Positions 27,421 to 37,063 of a stretch of 64,000 nucleotides of DNA are shown here, one piece after another (the first letter of the stretch is position 1; each line of letters begins with the position of its first letter). The stretch is from an uncultured Bacteroides sp. Its GTDB lineage: Bacteria > Bacteroidota > Bacteroidia > Bacteroidales > Bacteroidaceae. The translations under genes and the position numbers were made by a program. Where the stretch lies: assembly GCA_949294185.1 (NCBI GenBank), contig CASFGA010000006.1, positions 62,001 to 126,000 of the forward strand. The letters are read 5' to 3'. The notes below the pieces were generated by a model that searched no databases, was not told the origin of the DNA, and was given only the letters and a program-made list of their open reading frames with translations.

Positions 27421-29094
27421 TTATGCCGGATCTTTGTCTGTCACAGTCTGTCCGGATTGAGCTGCCGTATGGAATATATGTTTGGCATAATTGTATCCCA
27501 GCCGGTCATACAGTTCGGTGAAACGGTATAATCTTGTAAGGAATTCATTGTAATCTTTCTTCCTTTCCGTTCTCCATTGTATTTCGGCCAGTGCACTGAT
27601 GCGCGGCATCTCCATATATTCCACCTGACTGAAAGTCGAAATGTATTCAGTCCACAGGTTGGCCTGTACGCCGATGATGTATTTCTGGAATTCTTCCGGT
27701 ATCCCGTCGGTCGGTTCAAACGAGTAGACCTTTTCTATCGGCACGTATCCGTCGAATGCCAAAGGTTCATGTTCCCTGTCTTCCGATTGATAGTAGTCGA
27801 AATACAGGTGGCTGGTAGGAGTCATGATTACGTTATGTCTCATTTGGGCCGCCTTGATTCCTCCGGCTGTCCCCCTCCAGCTCATCACAGTCGCGTTCGG
27901 AGCCAGTTTCCCTTCCATAATCTCGTCCCATCCGATAATGTGGCGGCCTTTGCTTTCCACGAATCTTTCCATCCGTGCCACCACATAACTTTGCAGATAC
28001 TGTTCGGCCGTATGGTTCCGGTCGCTCCGTATGCCTTCTTCCTTAATGCGCGCTTGGCATTTCGGGCAGGCTTCCCAGCGTATTTTCGGGCATTCGTCGC
28101 CTCCGATATGGATATATTCCGAGGGAAACAGTTCGATAATTTCCGCCAATACATTTTCAAGAAACTCCATTGCCTTGTCATTCCCGGCACAGATTACGTT
28201 TTCCGACACGCCCCATTGTGTCCATACCTCATACGGGCCGCCTGTACAGCCCAGTTCGGGATAGGCGGCCAGTGCGGCTTGCTGGTGTCCCGGGAGGTCT
28301 ATCTCGGGGATAATGGTGACGAAGCGGTCGGCAGCGTAGGCGATTACCTCACGTATCTGGTCTTGCGTATAGAATCCGCCGTAGGGCTTGCCGTCATATT
28401 CGCCTGAGTTGCGGCCGATAACCGTCTCTTTCCTCCATGCGCCGGTTCGGGTCAGTTCCGGATACTTCTTGATTTCGATGCGCCATCCCTGGTCGTCTGT
28501 CAGATGCCAGTGAAGGACATTCATGTTATGCAGAGCCAGCATGTCGATGAAACGCTTTACTGAGTCTATGGGGAAGAAATGGCGTGACACATCAAAATGC
28601 AGTCCGCGATAGGCAAAGCGGGGTGCATCATCGATGCTTACGGCGGGAAGCTCTATCTGCCTGCCTTCCGCCTTGGCCGGGAGGGATTTCCGCAGCGTCT
28701 GTATGCCATAGAATACGCCTGCCGGAGTGGCTCCGGATATTTCGATGCCGTTTTCATCCACGGTCAGGCGGTAGCCTTCATTGCTTTCGATGTCAGAATC
28801 TAAGGTCAGGCGGATGCCTTTGTCGCTGTCTCCGCTTTTTATCTGAGGCTCTTTGCCCGTAGCGTCCTTGATGTATCCGGCCAGATAGCGGGCTATGCGC
28901 TCCATGTCGGCATCTCCCTCTTCAATCAAGACGGGAGTGGATGGCTTGAGAATAAACGGTGCGCCGTTTTGCTTCTTTATCTCGTTCGGAAGTGGGACTG
29001 TTCCGTAGTCCCCTTGCACTTTCTGGCCGCCGGAGCAAGCCGTCAGACCGGCGATTGCTGCCAACATGCAGGCGTATTTTGTCAGTTTGTTCAT
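27421..29094 (-). CDS. GH20 beta-N-acetylhexosaminidase lipoprotein
   Basis: This enzyme cleaves terminal beta-linked GlcNAc or GalNAc from glycans by substrate-assisted catalysis. The frame is open up to 29265, but the ATG at 29094 gives a clean lipoprotein signal (MLAAIAGLTACSGG), so that start is chosen (557 residues). An N-terminal GH20b domain (about 30-150) precedes the catalytic barrel, which begins near FAYRGLHFDVSRHF. The catalytic pair is Asp333-Glu334 in HIGGDECPKIRWEACP. It lies 85 nt downstream of the esterase gene on the same strand. Together they suggest attack on host or dietary N-acetylated glycans. Confidence 0.94.
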   Translation of the reverse strand: MNKLTKYACMLAAIAGLTACSGGQKVQGDYGTVPLPNEIKKQNGAPFILKPSTPVLIEEGDADMERIARYLAGYIKDATGKEPQIKSGDSDKGIRLTLDSDIESNEGYRLTVDENGIEISGATPAGVFYGIQTLRKSLPAKAEGRQIELPAVSIDDAPRFAYRGLHFDVSRHFFPIDSVKRFIDMLALHNMNVLHWHLTDDQGWRIEIKKYPELTRTGAWRKETVIGRNSGEYDGKPYGGFYTQDQIREVIAYAADRFVTIIPEIDLPGHQQAALAAYPELGCTGGPYEVWTQWGVSENVICAGNDKAMEFLENVLAEIIELFPSEYIHIGGDECPKIRWEACPKCQARIKEEGIRSDRNHTAEQYLQSYVVARMERFVESKGRHIIGWDEIMEGKLAPNATVMSWRGTAGGIKAAQMRHNVIMTPTSHLYFDYYQSEDREHEPLAFDGYVPIEKVYSFEPTDGIPEEFQKYIIGVQANLWTEYISTFSQVEYMEMPRISALAEIQWRTERKKDYNEFLTRLYRFTELYDRLGYNYAKHIFHTAAQSGQTVTDKDPA

Positions 29095-29179
29095 AGGTAT
29101 GGTATGATGAAAAATGTGGATGTTCAAAGATTTCCGATGGTTTTGATGTGTGAAACGGGGGTATGCCGCTTTTCTTTTC

Positions 29180-30370
<1,191 letters not shown>

Positions 30371-30382
30371 TTAAGATTCATG

Positions 30383-30390
30383 CAAACATA
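30383..30390 (-). promoter_or_regulatory. -7 element of the esterase-GH20 operon
   Basis: Minus-strand TATGTTTG is an exact TAnnTTTG match 25 nt before the ATG at 30358. Confidence 0.5.
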
Positions 30391-30440
30391 AACAAAGTTT
30401 TTGAGATAATCTAACGGAAGGCGGGCCGCGGTGATAATTT

Positions 30441-30528
30441 TTTTCTGACAGCATCTAAGTGGCGGGATGCCTTTGAATAAATGTTTTTCACCGTCTGTCA
30501 GATTTTTTTTGATACTGTCCTTGCCGAT
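30441..30528. repeat. 22-nt-step degenerate array L (weak, 4 units)
   Basis: T-tracts at 30441 (TTTTCT), 30485 (TTTTCA) and 30507 (TTTTGA) fall on the 22-nt register, with a poor unit at 30463. The A-rich halves are degenerate. It precedes the lipoprotein promoter between divergent genes. This is the weakest array reported and could be chance. Confidence 0.28.
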
Positions 30529-30550
30529 TTAAATCTATTGGCTAATTTTG
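30521..30550 (+). promoter_or_regulatory. Bacteroides-type promoter of the long-leader lipoprotein gene
   Basis: TTG (30521-30523), a 19-nt spacer and TAATTTTG (30543-30550) match both elements of the Bacteroides promoter. Transcription would begin near 30557, leaving about 420 nt of untranslated leader before the ATG at 30980. Confidence 0.7.
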
Positions 30551-30556
30551 TAGTGC

Positions 30557-30979
30557 AAATCAGAAAGGTTCTTTTTCTGAAGGGAGATTACATTACCTCG
30601 GCAATTCGGCGGGCGTATGGATGGCATGCGCAGGCTGAAAGTAATGGGACGGCTCTTCTCTCTGTAGCTTGATAAACGTTTTTGTCTGCGTCCCGTCTTG
30701 CAGAATAATTTGAAAAGGAAGGGTCTGCCTTTCAGAAGGCAGGATACGCTTCAGGAAAATTATTTTATGCAAGACAGGATGGTTATATCTGCCCGTGTGC
30801 CTGCATTCTGCATGGCGAGTCCGGACGGCGTTTCAGCCGGCAGGCGGCGGTATTTGTCGTGCGTTTTCGTCTTTTGCAGGTCTGCCTCTTCCGTTGTGCG
30901 GGGGACGAGCTGCCGCGCGTCTTTTCCTCTTGTTTTTTATTGGGCAATCCATTTTATTAATCCATTAAATAAAACAGAC
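30557..30979 (+). ncRNA. predicted structured 5' leader, possible cis-regulatory RNA
   Basis: Three consecutive hairpins can be drawn. P1 is TCAGAAA/TTTCTGA (30560-30566 with 30574-30580). P2 is CATTAC/GTAATG (30591-30596 with 30641-30646), enclosing GCGTATG/CATGCGC (30613-30619 with 30625-30631). P3 is a long stem of GTCTTGCA/TGCAAGAC (30695-30702 with 30768-30775), ATAATTT/AAATTAT (30705-30711 with 30757-30763) and CTGCCTT/AAGGCAG (30725-30731 with 30736-30742). A competing pairing GGGACG/CGTCCC (30646-30651 with 30689-30694) links P2 and P3. I recognise no known riboswitch class. A reading frame in phase with the lipoprotein runs back to 30698 but looks non-coding. Confidence 0.45.
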
Positions 30980-32557
30980 ATGAAAAAGATTTATTTCTTC
31001 ATGACGATGGTCTTGCTGTCATTTTTGACCGTCGGTGTCACCGCTTGCGGCGATGACGAAAATGTTTCTGCTCCGGATCTTCCGACTCCGGCTTTTGAAA
31101 CAATCAGCGGAAAGTATAACGTAACCAGTGCCGGGTCTCCTTACGAAAGTATTGAGCTGGGCGCAAGCGGAAATTATGTCGTGGTGCTGAATGGCGGCGG
31201 ATATGCTGCTTCGGCCGCTGTCATGCGCTCCGGACACCCGGTGGAAGGGGCTTCCCTCTTTGCCGACCGTAAGCCGCAGAGCCGCGCACAGACGGGAAAC
31301 TGGGTGTATGGCACGTTCAAAGATTTGGGTGAAGGCCGCTATGAACTGGAAGACTTCGGCACTATCGAACTGGTGTATGGTGACGGCGGTCGGGTGACGG
31401 GCATCGAAGTGGATTCCGACCGCTATGGTTCCGCCTCGCTGACTGTGGAAAAAGGGCCGGAGGTGGCGGACGACGCGCTGACCGATGCCTTGTGCCGTAC
31501 CTGGACTGTAGAGTCTATCCGCGAAGTGATGACGAATCTGGCGACCGGGGAGAAGTCGGACGAGACGATTGCCCCTGCCGAAAATCCGGATGCTCCTAAG
31601 GAGATGTTCATGTCGAAGTCGGGAACCTATCTGATATTCTATACCGACGGAAGTATTGACTTGGGCTACTGGAAGTGGAGAGACCAGAAAGACGGGACTA
31701 TCTACTATGCCTGGGAGGGCGACGACTGGTATGAAGAGAATTTTGCCACGTTCACTTTCTCCGGCGAAAAGCTGACAACGTATGAAATTTACGAGGAAGA
31801 CGGTTACCGTGACGAGATTTATGCCACGATGGTGGCGAAGGAGCCGATGGACGATGGAAGCAGTCAGGGCGGGAATCAGGGCGGAAACGAGCAGCCCTCA
31901 GGCGATTCTCCGGTAGCGAACGTGTTTACCGGAAAGTTGCTGAAGACACTGGATGGTGAAACCTTTATTTATGAAGATGGTTTTCTGACGGAAATTGTGG
32001 ATGAAGACAATCCGAATGAGCCTCTTGTTAGATTCGAATATCATCTTACAGGAGATGATCCTTATGTAGACCTGATTCTGTCTGGCGAATCAGGTGACAT
32101 GTTGGAGGCTACCCTGAATAAACAGGGATTTGTAGAGTCTGTTATAGATCTTCGGTATGATTATGTCACTGAATTCACTTACGATTCCGACGGGCATGTC
32201 GTTGCCATAACCGACGGGCGCAACGAGCGCGAGGATGTACTTACGTGGGAAAACGGCGATTTGGTTCATGTATCCTGGAAATATATCGGGCAGGCGGAAA
32301 ACGAGTTCAGCGAAGACTTCGGCTATTATGCGGAAGAAAATGTGAATGGGCTGATGTGGTATTACAATATCTATGATATAGACATCGACGAAATCCAGTA
32401 TTTCTATTGGGCCGGACTGCTTGGAAAGGCGCCGAAGCATTTGCCAAAATCGCAGGGGGATGATTATAGTTATGAATGGTCTGAAGGCACTCTGAAATAT
32501 TCCAACAACAAAACGGGAACAGTTCACGAGCTATTTTCTTTCAGTTTCTATGAATAA
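30980..32557 (+). CDS. uncharacterised lipoprotein with DUF4595-like C-terminal half
   Basis: This protein has 525 residues starting MKKIYFFMTMVLLSFLTVGV with a lipobox VTACGDDENVSAPD, so it is likely outer-membrane anchored. The first half (about 35-290) is acidic and beta-rich and is not assigned. A Gly/Gln/Asn linker (SSQGGNQGGNEQPSG, about 297-311) joins it to a second half with YD-like repeats (FEYHLTGDD, FTYDSDGHVVAITDG, DYSYEWSEGTLKYSNN) resembling DUF4595 lipoproteins of Bacteroides. The function is unknown. The long, apparently structured leader is the striking feature. Confidence 0.75.
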   Translation: MKKIYFFMTMVLLSFLTVGVTACGDDENVSAPDLPTPAFETISGKYNVTSAGSPYESIELGASGNYVVVLNGGGYAASAAVMRSGHPVEGASLFADRKPQSRAQTGNWVYGTFKDLGEGRYELEDFGTIELVYGDGGRVTGIEVDSDRYGSASLTVEKGPEVADDALTDALCRTWTVESIREVMTNLATGEKSDETIAPAENPDAPKEMFMSKSGTYLIFYTDGSIDLGYWKWRDQKDGTIYYAWEGDDWYEENFATFTFSGEKLTTYEIYEEDGYRDEIYATMVAKEPMDDGSSQGGNQGGNEQPSGDSPVANVFTGKLLKTLDGETFIYEDGFLTEIVDEDNPNEPLVRFEYHLTGDDPYVDLILSGESGDMLEATLNKQGFVESVIDLRYDYVTEFTYDSDGHVVAITDGRNEREDVLTWENGDLVHVSWKYIGQAENEFSEDFGYYAEENVNGLMWYYNIYDIDIDEIQYFYWAGLLGKAPKHLPKSQGDDYSYEWSEGTLKYSNNKTGTVHELFSFSFYE

Positions 32558-32570
32558 TTTTTCCTGGAGA

Positions 32571-32597
32571 GGGGAAGCCGTCCGGCTTCCCCTTTTT
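32571..32597 (+). terminator. rho-independent terminator after the lipoprotein gene
   Basis: A nearly continuous GC-rich stem GGGGAAGCC/GGCTTCCCC (32571-32579 with 32584-32592) with a 4-nt loop is followed by five T. Confidence 0.88.
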
Positions 32598-32603
32598 CGT
32601 GGA

Positions 32604-32669
32604 TTTGTATAGGGCATTACTGAATTTTTGTCAGGATAAGAGTCCGGTTTCATCCGAACAATCGTGCCG
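32604..32669. repeat. 22-nt-step hairpin array K (3 units)
   Basis: Units start at 32604, 32626 and 32648: TTTGTA-TAGG-GCATTA-CTGAAT, TTTTGT-CAGG-ATAAGA-GTCCGG, TTTCAT-CCGA-ACAATC-GTGCCG. It directly follows the terminator in a convergent gap. Confidence 0.45.
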
Positions 32670-32711
32670 GCCGGTGCTTTCTTTCGGGTGCGTTATCCTG
32701 ATGAGGCCGGT

Positions 32712-33431
32712 TTATACCCTTTTGGCAGACAGATACTGCTTGAACATTTCGACACTCCGGTTCATGATCAGTTCTTCCGGGAACTCTGTTTCCGCCACTA
32801 ACTCCAGAGCATGGCCGTAGGTCGCTATGTCGAACGAGATGTGCGCATCGCTTCCCAAGATGACGGGAACCTCATACCGCTTGCACAGACGGAGGATTTC
32901 CAGATTGTTTGCGCGGGCTTCCGTCTTGTTCCGACAGGGCTTCAGCGAACTGTTGTTTATCTCCAGCAGCGTATGGTGCTCTTTGGCGGCAAGAACAAGA
33001 GGCTCGAACGAGAGTTTGGCCGTGCCGTCTCCCGGGTGGCTGATGATGTGGATGTAGGGATTGGCCATTACGCGGAGCATTCCGTGCGTATTCTCTTCCA
33101 TTGTGCCCGGCGTGTAACAGAGCGAATGAATGCCTGCAATGCGCAGATCGAGCAGGTTCAGGTAGTATTCGTCCATATCCAGATTCCCGTTGCAGTCGAG
33201 AATATTGATTTCTGCCCCCAACATCAGTTCGATTCCGTACATTTGCCGCGGCACTACATACAGGTTGCGGAAATAGATTGGAGCGCACGAACCGGGTATT
33301 CCGGCGGTATGCTCCGTGATTCCCAACAGTTTCAAACCTTTTTCAGAAGCGGCGCGGGCCATCTCTTGCAGCGTGCTGAAGGCATGTCCGCTTGCTATGG
33401 TATGGGTGTGTACATCTAACTCAATTTTCAT
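32712..33431 (-). CDS. PHP-domain phosphatase, YcdX-like
   Basis: This 239-residue metal-dependent phosphoesterase belongs to the polymerase-and-histidinol-phosphatase (PHP) superfamily. Metal ligands are visible in order: DVHTHTIASGHAF (residues 6-18), GITEHT, GAEINI, GIHSLCY, IISHPGD and GSDAHISFD. The spacing resembles YcdX. The substrate is unknown and could be a sugar or nucleotide phosphate. It lies 21 nt downstream of priA on the same strand and is probably cotranscribed. Confidence 0.9.
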   Translation of the reverse strand: MKIELDVHTHTIASGHAFSTLQEMARAASEKGLKLLGITEHTAGIPGSCAPIYFRNLYVVPRQMYGIELMLGAEINILDCNGNLDMDEYYLNLLDLRIAGIHSLCYTPGTMEENTHGMLRVMANPYIHIISHPGDGTAKLSFEPLVLAAKEHHTLLEINNSSLKPCRNKTEARANNLEILRLCKRYEVPVILGSDAHISFDIATYGHALELVAETEFPEELIMNRSVEMFKQYLSAKRV

Positions 33432-33452
33432 GATGAAATATCTTTAATCAGT

Positions 33453-35915
33453 TTACATAGGGTCTACATCATAGTAAATCAGTACCGACCGGAAGCGTTC
33501 GTCTTCCATCACGGCGCGTTGCACCTGCATCAGATACGCTTGCACTTTCTTTACGGATGCCGTCTGCTCGATCTTGATCACAATCTTCTTGATAAACAAA
33601 GTCTGGATGCGCGATACCGGCGGCTTGTCCGGACCCAGTATCCGGTCGCCCAGTCCCTGGTGGAGCAGCAAGGCCGCCGTGTCTGCGGCTTGCGAGAGTA
33701 TGTCCTCTTTCCGGTGCTTCAGGTAAACGTAAATCAGGCGGTAAAACGGCGGATATTTGAACATGCTGCGCTCTTCCACCTGCTCTTTGTAGAGACGCTC
33801 ATAGTCATTGCTCATTACTTCGTGGATGAGCGGCAGGTCGGGCGACTTGGTCTGGAGGATTACCAGGCCTTGTCTGTTCTTTCTTCCGGCACGTCCTGCC
33901 ACTTGGGCCATAAGCTGAAAGGCCCGTTCATAAGACCGGAAGTCCGGATAGTTCAGCATAGAGTCGGCATTGAGGATTCCCACCACGCTTACATGGTCGA
34001 AGTCCAGTCCTTTTGACACCATCTGCGTGCCGATCAGTATGTCCGTCCTGCCGTTCTCAAAGTCGGCGATGATTTTTTCATAGGCGGTACGGGTGCGGGT
34101 CGTGTCCAAATCCATGCGCGCCACCCTTGCTTCCGGAAATAGAGCCTTTACATCGTCCTCTATCTTCTCGGTGCCGAACCCGCGGTTCACCAGTTCCGTC
34201 TCGCCGCATGCCGGACAAGCCTTCGGTATCTGGTAAGTATAGCCGCAGTAGTGGCAGGTAAGTTGGTTTAGACTCTTGTGATAAGTCAGGCTTACATCGC
34301 AGTTCTTGCATCGCGGCACCCATCCGCAGGTGCGGCACTCTATCATCGGAGCGAAACCACGGCGGTTCTGGAAGAGGATGACCTGTTCCTTATTCTTCAG
34401 TGCTTCGCGAATCTTCTCTACGAGCAGCGGTGAAAATTGGGCGATCATGCGTTTCTTCCGGGCCAGTTCCTTGATGTCGACCAGCTCGATATGCGGCAGC
34501 TGGATTTTTTGGTGGCGTTCCGTCAGTCTTGCCAACCCGTATTTGCCGTGCGTGGCATTATAGTAAGTTTCGATACTTGGCGTAGCCGTGCCGAGTAATG
34601 TCTTGGCTCCGTACATGGATGCAAGCATAATCGCCGCATTGCGCGCATGGTAGCGCGGTGCCGGGTCTTGCTGTTTGTAGGTATTCTCATGCTCTTCATC
34701 CACGATGACCAGTCCCAACCGGCGGAAAGGCAGGAAGATGGATGAGCGGACTCCCAACACGATGTCGTAATCATGCTCAGACAACTGCTTTTTCCATATT
34801 TCCACCCGCTCGGCATCCGGGTACTTGGAGTGGTAGACGCCTAAGCGGTTTCCGAAGAATCTCCTGAGTCGCTCCGTGATTTGTGCGGTCAGAGCGATTT
34901 CCGGCAGCAGGTAAAGCACCTGTTTTCCCGCCTTCAGCGCCTCGTTTATCAGGTGGATATAGATTTCGGTCTTGCCGCTTGCCGTCACTCCGTGCAGAAG
35001 ACAGACATTTTTTGTCCTGAAACAGTCGGCGATTTCACGGTATGCCTGCTGCTGTGCGATACTTAGCGGATTGAGTTCGGCCGTATCCATATCTTTTTTT
35101 GTCAGGCGTCCGATTTCCTGATGATACGTTTCAAAAATCTTTTTCCTTATCAGTTCATTCAGGGCGTTTGCCGATGCTCCGGCCGCTTCGAGCAAGGCGT
35201 TTCGGGTTACTTCCTTCAGCGAATCGCCGGGTCTTGCCCATCCCGACAGCTCGATGTACTTCATCAGCAGGGCCAGCTGCTTGGGAGCGCGCGACAATGT
35301 ATCGAACAAAAAATGCAGGCTGCGTTCATTCCTCATCGTTTCTGCAAGCCGGATGCGCGTTTCAGTGCGTGGCCTGTAGGTTCGCTTCAGTTCTTCCTTT
35401 ACGAATACGGCTCCTTTCTCCAGCAACGACTGTATTACCGGAAGCAGATTGCGGATGCCGCTGCCTTTTTCCAATTGGGTAACGCACTGTTCGGTATCGG
35501 CACTCAGCAGATTGAGTACCCGCTGCTCTTTTTCCGGAAGAGGCCCGGCCGCCTCGAAGTCAGGATTGTATTCAATCAGTGTCTCGCTTTCCAGCTTCAT
35601 TCCCGAAGGCAGCGCCGCCTTGTACACATCGCCAAGCGTGCAGAGATAGTATTCCGCCACCCATTGCCAGAAGCGGTATTGCTGTTTCAGCAGTACGGGA
35701 TGTTCGTCAAGCACTTCCGCAATGTCTTTTGTCTCGTAAGTCTCGGGAGGAGTCTCGTGTATGCGGGTAACGATAGCCGTATAGAACTTCTTTTTCCCAA
35801 AGGGAACGATTACCCTGCATCCGGTCTGTATCTTGTCTTCCGCCGTCTGGGGGATGGAATAAGTATACTGGCCGGCAATAGGCAAGGGCACTATGACATC
35901 CGCGTACTTTTTCAT
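33453..35915 (-). CDS. priA: primosomal protein N' (PriA replication-restart helicase)
   Basis: This superfamily 2 helicase reloads the replisome at stalled forks. The start at 35915 gives MKKYADVIVPLPIAGQYTYS, the standard N-terminus, so the in-frame ATG at 35942 is rejected (820 residues remain). Walker A is HGVTASGKTEIYIHLI (Lys315) and the DEAH-type box is LVIVDEEHENTYK. The zinc-binding cysteines occur as CRTCGWVPRCKNCDVS and CHYCGYTYQIPKACPACG near 525-570, followed by helicase motifs V-VI (TQMVSKGLDFDHVS, QVAGRAGRKNRQG). A TACCTTTG element lies only 4 nt before the ATG. Confidence 0.97.
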   Translation of the reverse strand: MKKYADVIVPLPIAGQYTYSIPQTAEDKIQTGCRVIVPFGKKKFYTAIVTRIHETPPETYETKDIAEVLDEHPVLLKQQYRFWQWVAEYYLCTLGDVYKAALPSGMKLESETLIEYNPDFEAAGPLPEKEQRVLNLLSADTEQCVTQLEKGSGIRNLLPVIQSLLEKGAVFVKEELKRTYRPRTETRIRLAETMRNERSLHFLFDTLSRAPKQLALLMKYIELSGWARPGDSLKEVTRNALLEAAGASANALNELIRKKIFETYHQEIGRLTKKDMDTAELNPLSIAQQQAYREIADCFRTKNVCLLHGVTASGKTEIYIHLINEALKAGKQVLYLLPEIALTAQITERLRRFFGNRLGVYHSKYPDAERVEIWKKQLSEHDYDIVLGVRSSIFLPFRRLGLVIVDEEHENTYKQQDPAPRYHARNAAIMLASMYGAKTLLGTATPSIETYYNATHGKYGLARLTERHQKIQLPHIELVDIKELARKKRMIAQFSPLLVEKIREALKNKEQVILFQNRRGFAPMIECRTCGWVPRCKNCDVSLTYHKSLNQLTCHYCGYTYQIPKACPACGETELVNRGFGTEKIEDDVKALFPEARVARMDLDTTRTRTAYEKIIADFENGRTDILIGTQMVSKGLDFDHVSVVGILNADSMLNYPDFRSYERAFQLMAQVAGRAGRKNRQGLVILQTKSPDLPLIHEVMSNDYERLYKEQVEERSMFKYPPFYRLIYVYLKHRKEDILSQAADTAALLLHQGLGDRILGPDKPPVSRIQTLFIKKIVIKIEQTASVKKVQAYLMQVQRAVMEDERFRSVLIYYDVDPM

Positions 35916-35919
35916 GCCG

Positions 35920-35927
35920 CAAAGGTA
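35920..35927 (-). promoter_or_regulatory. -7 element abutting the priA start codon
   Basis: Minus-strand TACCTTTG, an exact TAnnTTTG match, ends 4 nt before the ATG. If used, the transcript would start at or next to the ATG and be leaderless or nearly so. There is no TTG at the expected -33 distance. Confidence 0.4.
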
Positions 35928-35947
35928 CAAAAAGCTGACCATCTTGC

Positions 35948-35977
35948 TTGCGGCTTTAGCAAACTTTTATAGCTTTG
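35948..35977 (+). promoter_or_regulatory. promoter of the Gfo/Idh/MocA oxidoreductase
   Basis: TTG (35948-35950), a 19-nt spacer and TAGCTTTG (35970-35977) match the Bacteroides promoter. The start site would be about 20 nt before the ATG at 36004. Confidence 0.7.
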
Positions 35978-36003
35978 CAGAAAACTATCATATTATCCAA
36001 ATC

Positions 36004-36981
36004 ATGAAAACATATAAGATCGGAATTATCGGAGCGGGATGGATTGCCCAAAAGATGGCAATCACATTAGGAGGAATGCAGGGTGTAATGCGCTACGCGA
36101 TAGCATCGCGCAGCCGGGAGAAGGCGGAAGCCTTTGCTCATGACTGGCAGTTTGCCAAGGCTTACGGCAGTTATGAGGAACTTGTTGACAATCCGGAAGT
36201 GGATTTGGTCTATATCGCGACTCCGCATTCTTTCCACTACGAGCAGGCTTGCATGTGTATTGAGAGAGGGAAGCCGGTGCTCTGCGAAAAGGCGTTCACG
36301 GCAAACGCGCGTCAGGCTGAAGCGTTGCTGAATCTGGCCCGAGAGAAGAAGGTCTTTATCACGGAGGCTATCTGGACACGCTATATGCCTTTGTCTTTTA
36401 AATTGCAGGAACTGATAAAGTCGGGCGTGATAGGGACTCCTTATACCCTGTCGGCCAACCTGAGTTATCCTGTCGGAAACAAGGAACGCATGCTTCGTCC
36501 GGAACTGGCGGGCGGTGCGCTGCTTGATTTGGGCGTATACGCGCTCAATTTTGCGGCGATGGCCTTTGGCTCGGATATTGTGCGGACGGTGTCTGCCTGC
36601 ACCCGAACGGACACGGGGATGGATGACCAGGAAAGTATCACGCTGTTCTACCGCGACGGGAGAATGGCCGCGCTCCAGTCGAGCATGTGGGCAAAAAGTG
36701 ACCGTCAGGGAATCATATCGGGAGATAAAGGGCATCTTATCGTGGAAAACATCAACAATCCGTCGTCAATCCGCGTAGTCGATTCTGATTATAATACGGT
36801 GGCGGTTTATTATGCTCCCGAGCGGATTACCGGTTACGAGTATCAGGTCTATGCTTCCATCGAGGCAATCGAAAAAGGTTGGTTGGAATCTCCTTGCATG
36901 CCCCACGCTGAAACGTTGCGTATCATGCGGCAGATGGATGCCTTGCGCAAGGAATGGGGAGTGGTTTATCCGTGCGACTGA
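36004..36981 (+). CDS. Gfo/Idh/MocA family NAD(P)-dependent oxidoreductase
   Basis: This 325-residue dehydrogenase has an N-terminal Rossmann fold (KIGIIGAGWIAQKMAITLGG, residues 4-23) and VDLVYIATPHSFHYEQA near 70. The catalytic-site stretch is VLCEKAFTANARQAEALL near 95, with Lys in the EK motif. The C-terminal alpha/beta domain includes GGALLDLGVYALNFAAMAFG. Sequence style is close to trans-dihydrodiol or glucose-fructose oxidoreductase-like members; the sugar or polyol substrate is not known. The start at 36004 fits its promoter; the frame upstream overlaps priA and is not used. Confidence 0.92.
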   Translation: MKTYKIGIIGAGWIAQKMAITLGGMQGVMRYAIASRSREKAEAFAHDWQFAKAYGSYEELVDNPEVDLVYIATPHSFHYEQACMCIERGKPVLCEKAFTANARQAEALLNLAREKKVFITEAIWTRYMPLSFKLQELIKSGVIGTPYTLSANLSYPVGNKERMLRPELAGGALLDLGVYALNFAAMAFGSDIVRTVSACTRTDTGMDDQESITLFYRDGRMAALQSSMWAKSDRQGIISGDKGHLIVENINNPSSIRVVDSDYNTVAVYYAPERITGYEYQVYASIEAIEKGWLESPCMPHAETLRIMRQMDALRKEWGVVYPCD

Positions 36982-37005
36982 TGCCGGAGTAAGGCAAAAA
37001 AATTT

Positions 37006-37055
37006 TTTCATTTATGCCAAAGCGGCGTTTCATCAGCATGAAACGCCGCTTTGAT
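37006..37055. repeat. 22-nt-step hairpin array E (3 units)
   Basis: Units start at 37006, 37028 and 37050: TTTCAT-TTAT-GCCAAA-GCGGCG, TTTCAT-CAGC-ATGAAA-CGCCGC, TTTGAT-GCTG. The middle unit is a perfect mini-hairpin. The spacers GCGGCG and CGCCGC pair with each other to extend it into the terminator below. Confidence 0.6.
37019..37052. terminator. bidirectional terminator between convergent genes
   Basis: A 13-bp perfect stem (AGCGGCGTTTCAT, 37021-37033, with its complement at 37038-37050) has a CAGC loop, flanked by AA on the left and TT on the right. Confidence 0.8.
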
Positions 37056-37063
37056 GCTGTATG

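Noticed and set aside
30481..30672. 63-codon frame in the gap before the lipoprotein gene
   Set aside because: It spans the promoter and the first leader hairpins, has no ribosome-binding site and no protein-like features.
30698..30979. In-frame 94-codon extension upstream of the lipoprotein start
   Set aside because: It runs through the predicted hairpin P3, is rich in Cys and Arg without domain features, and would bury the signal peptide. The ATG at 30980 gives a proper lipobox.
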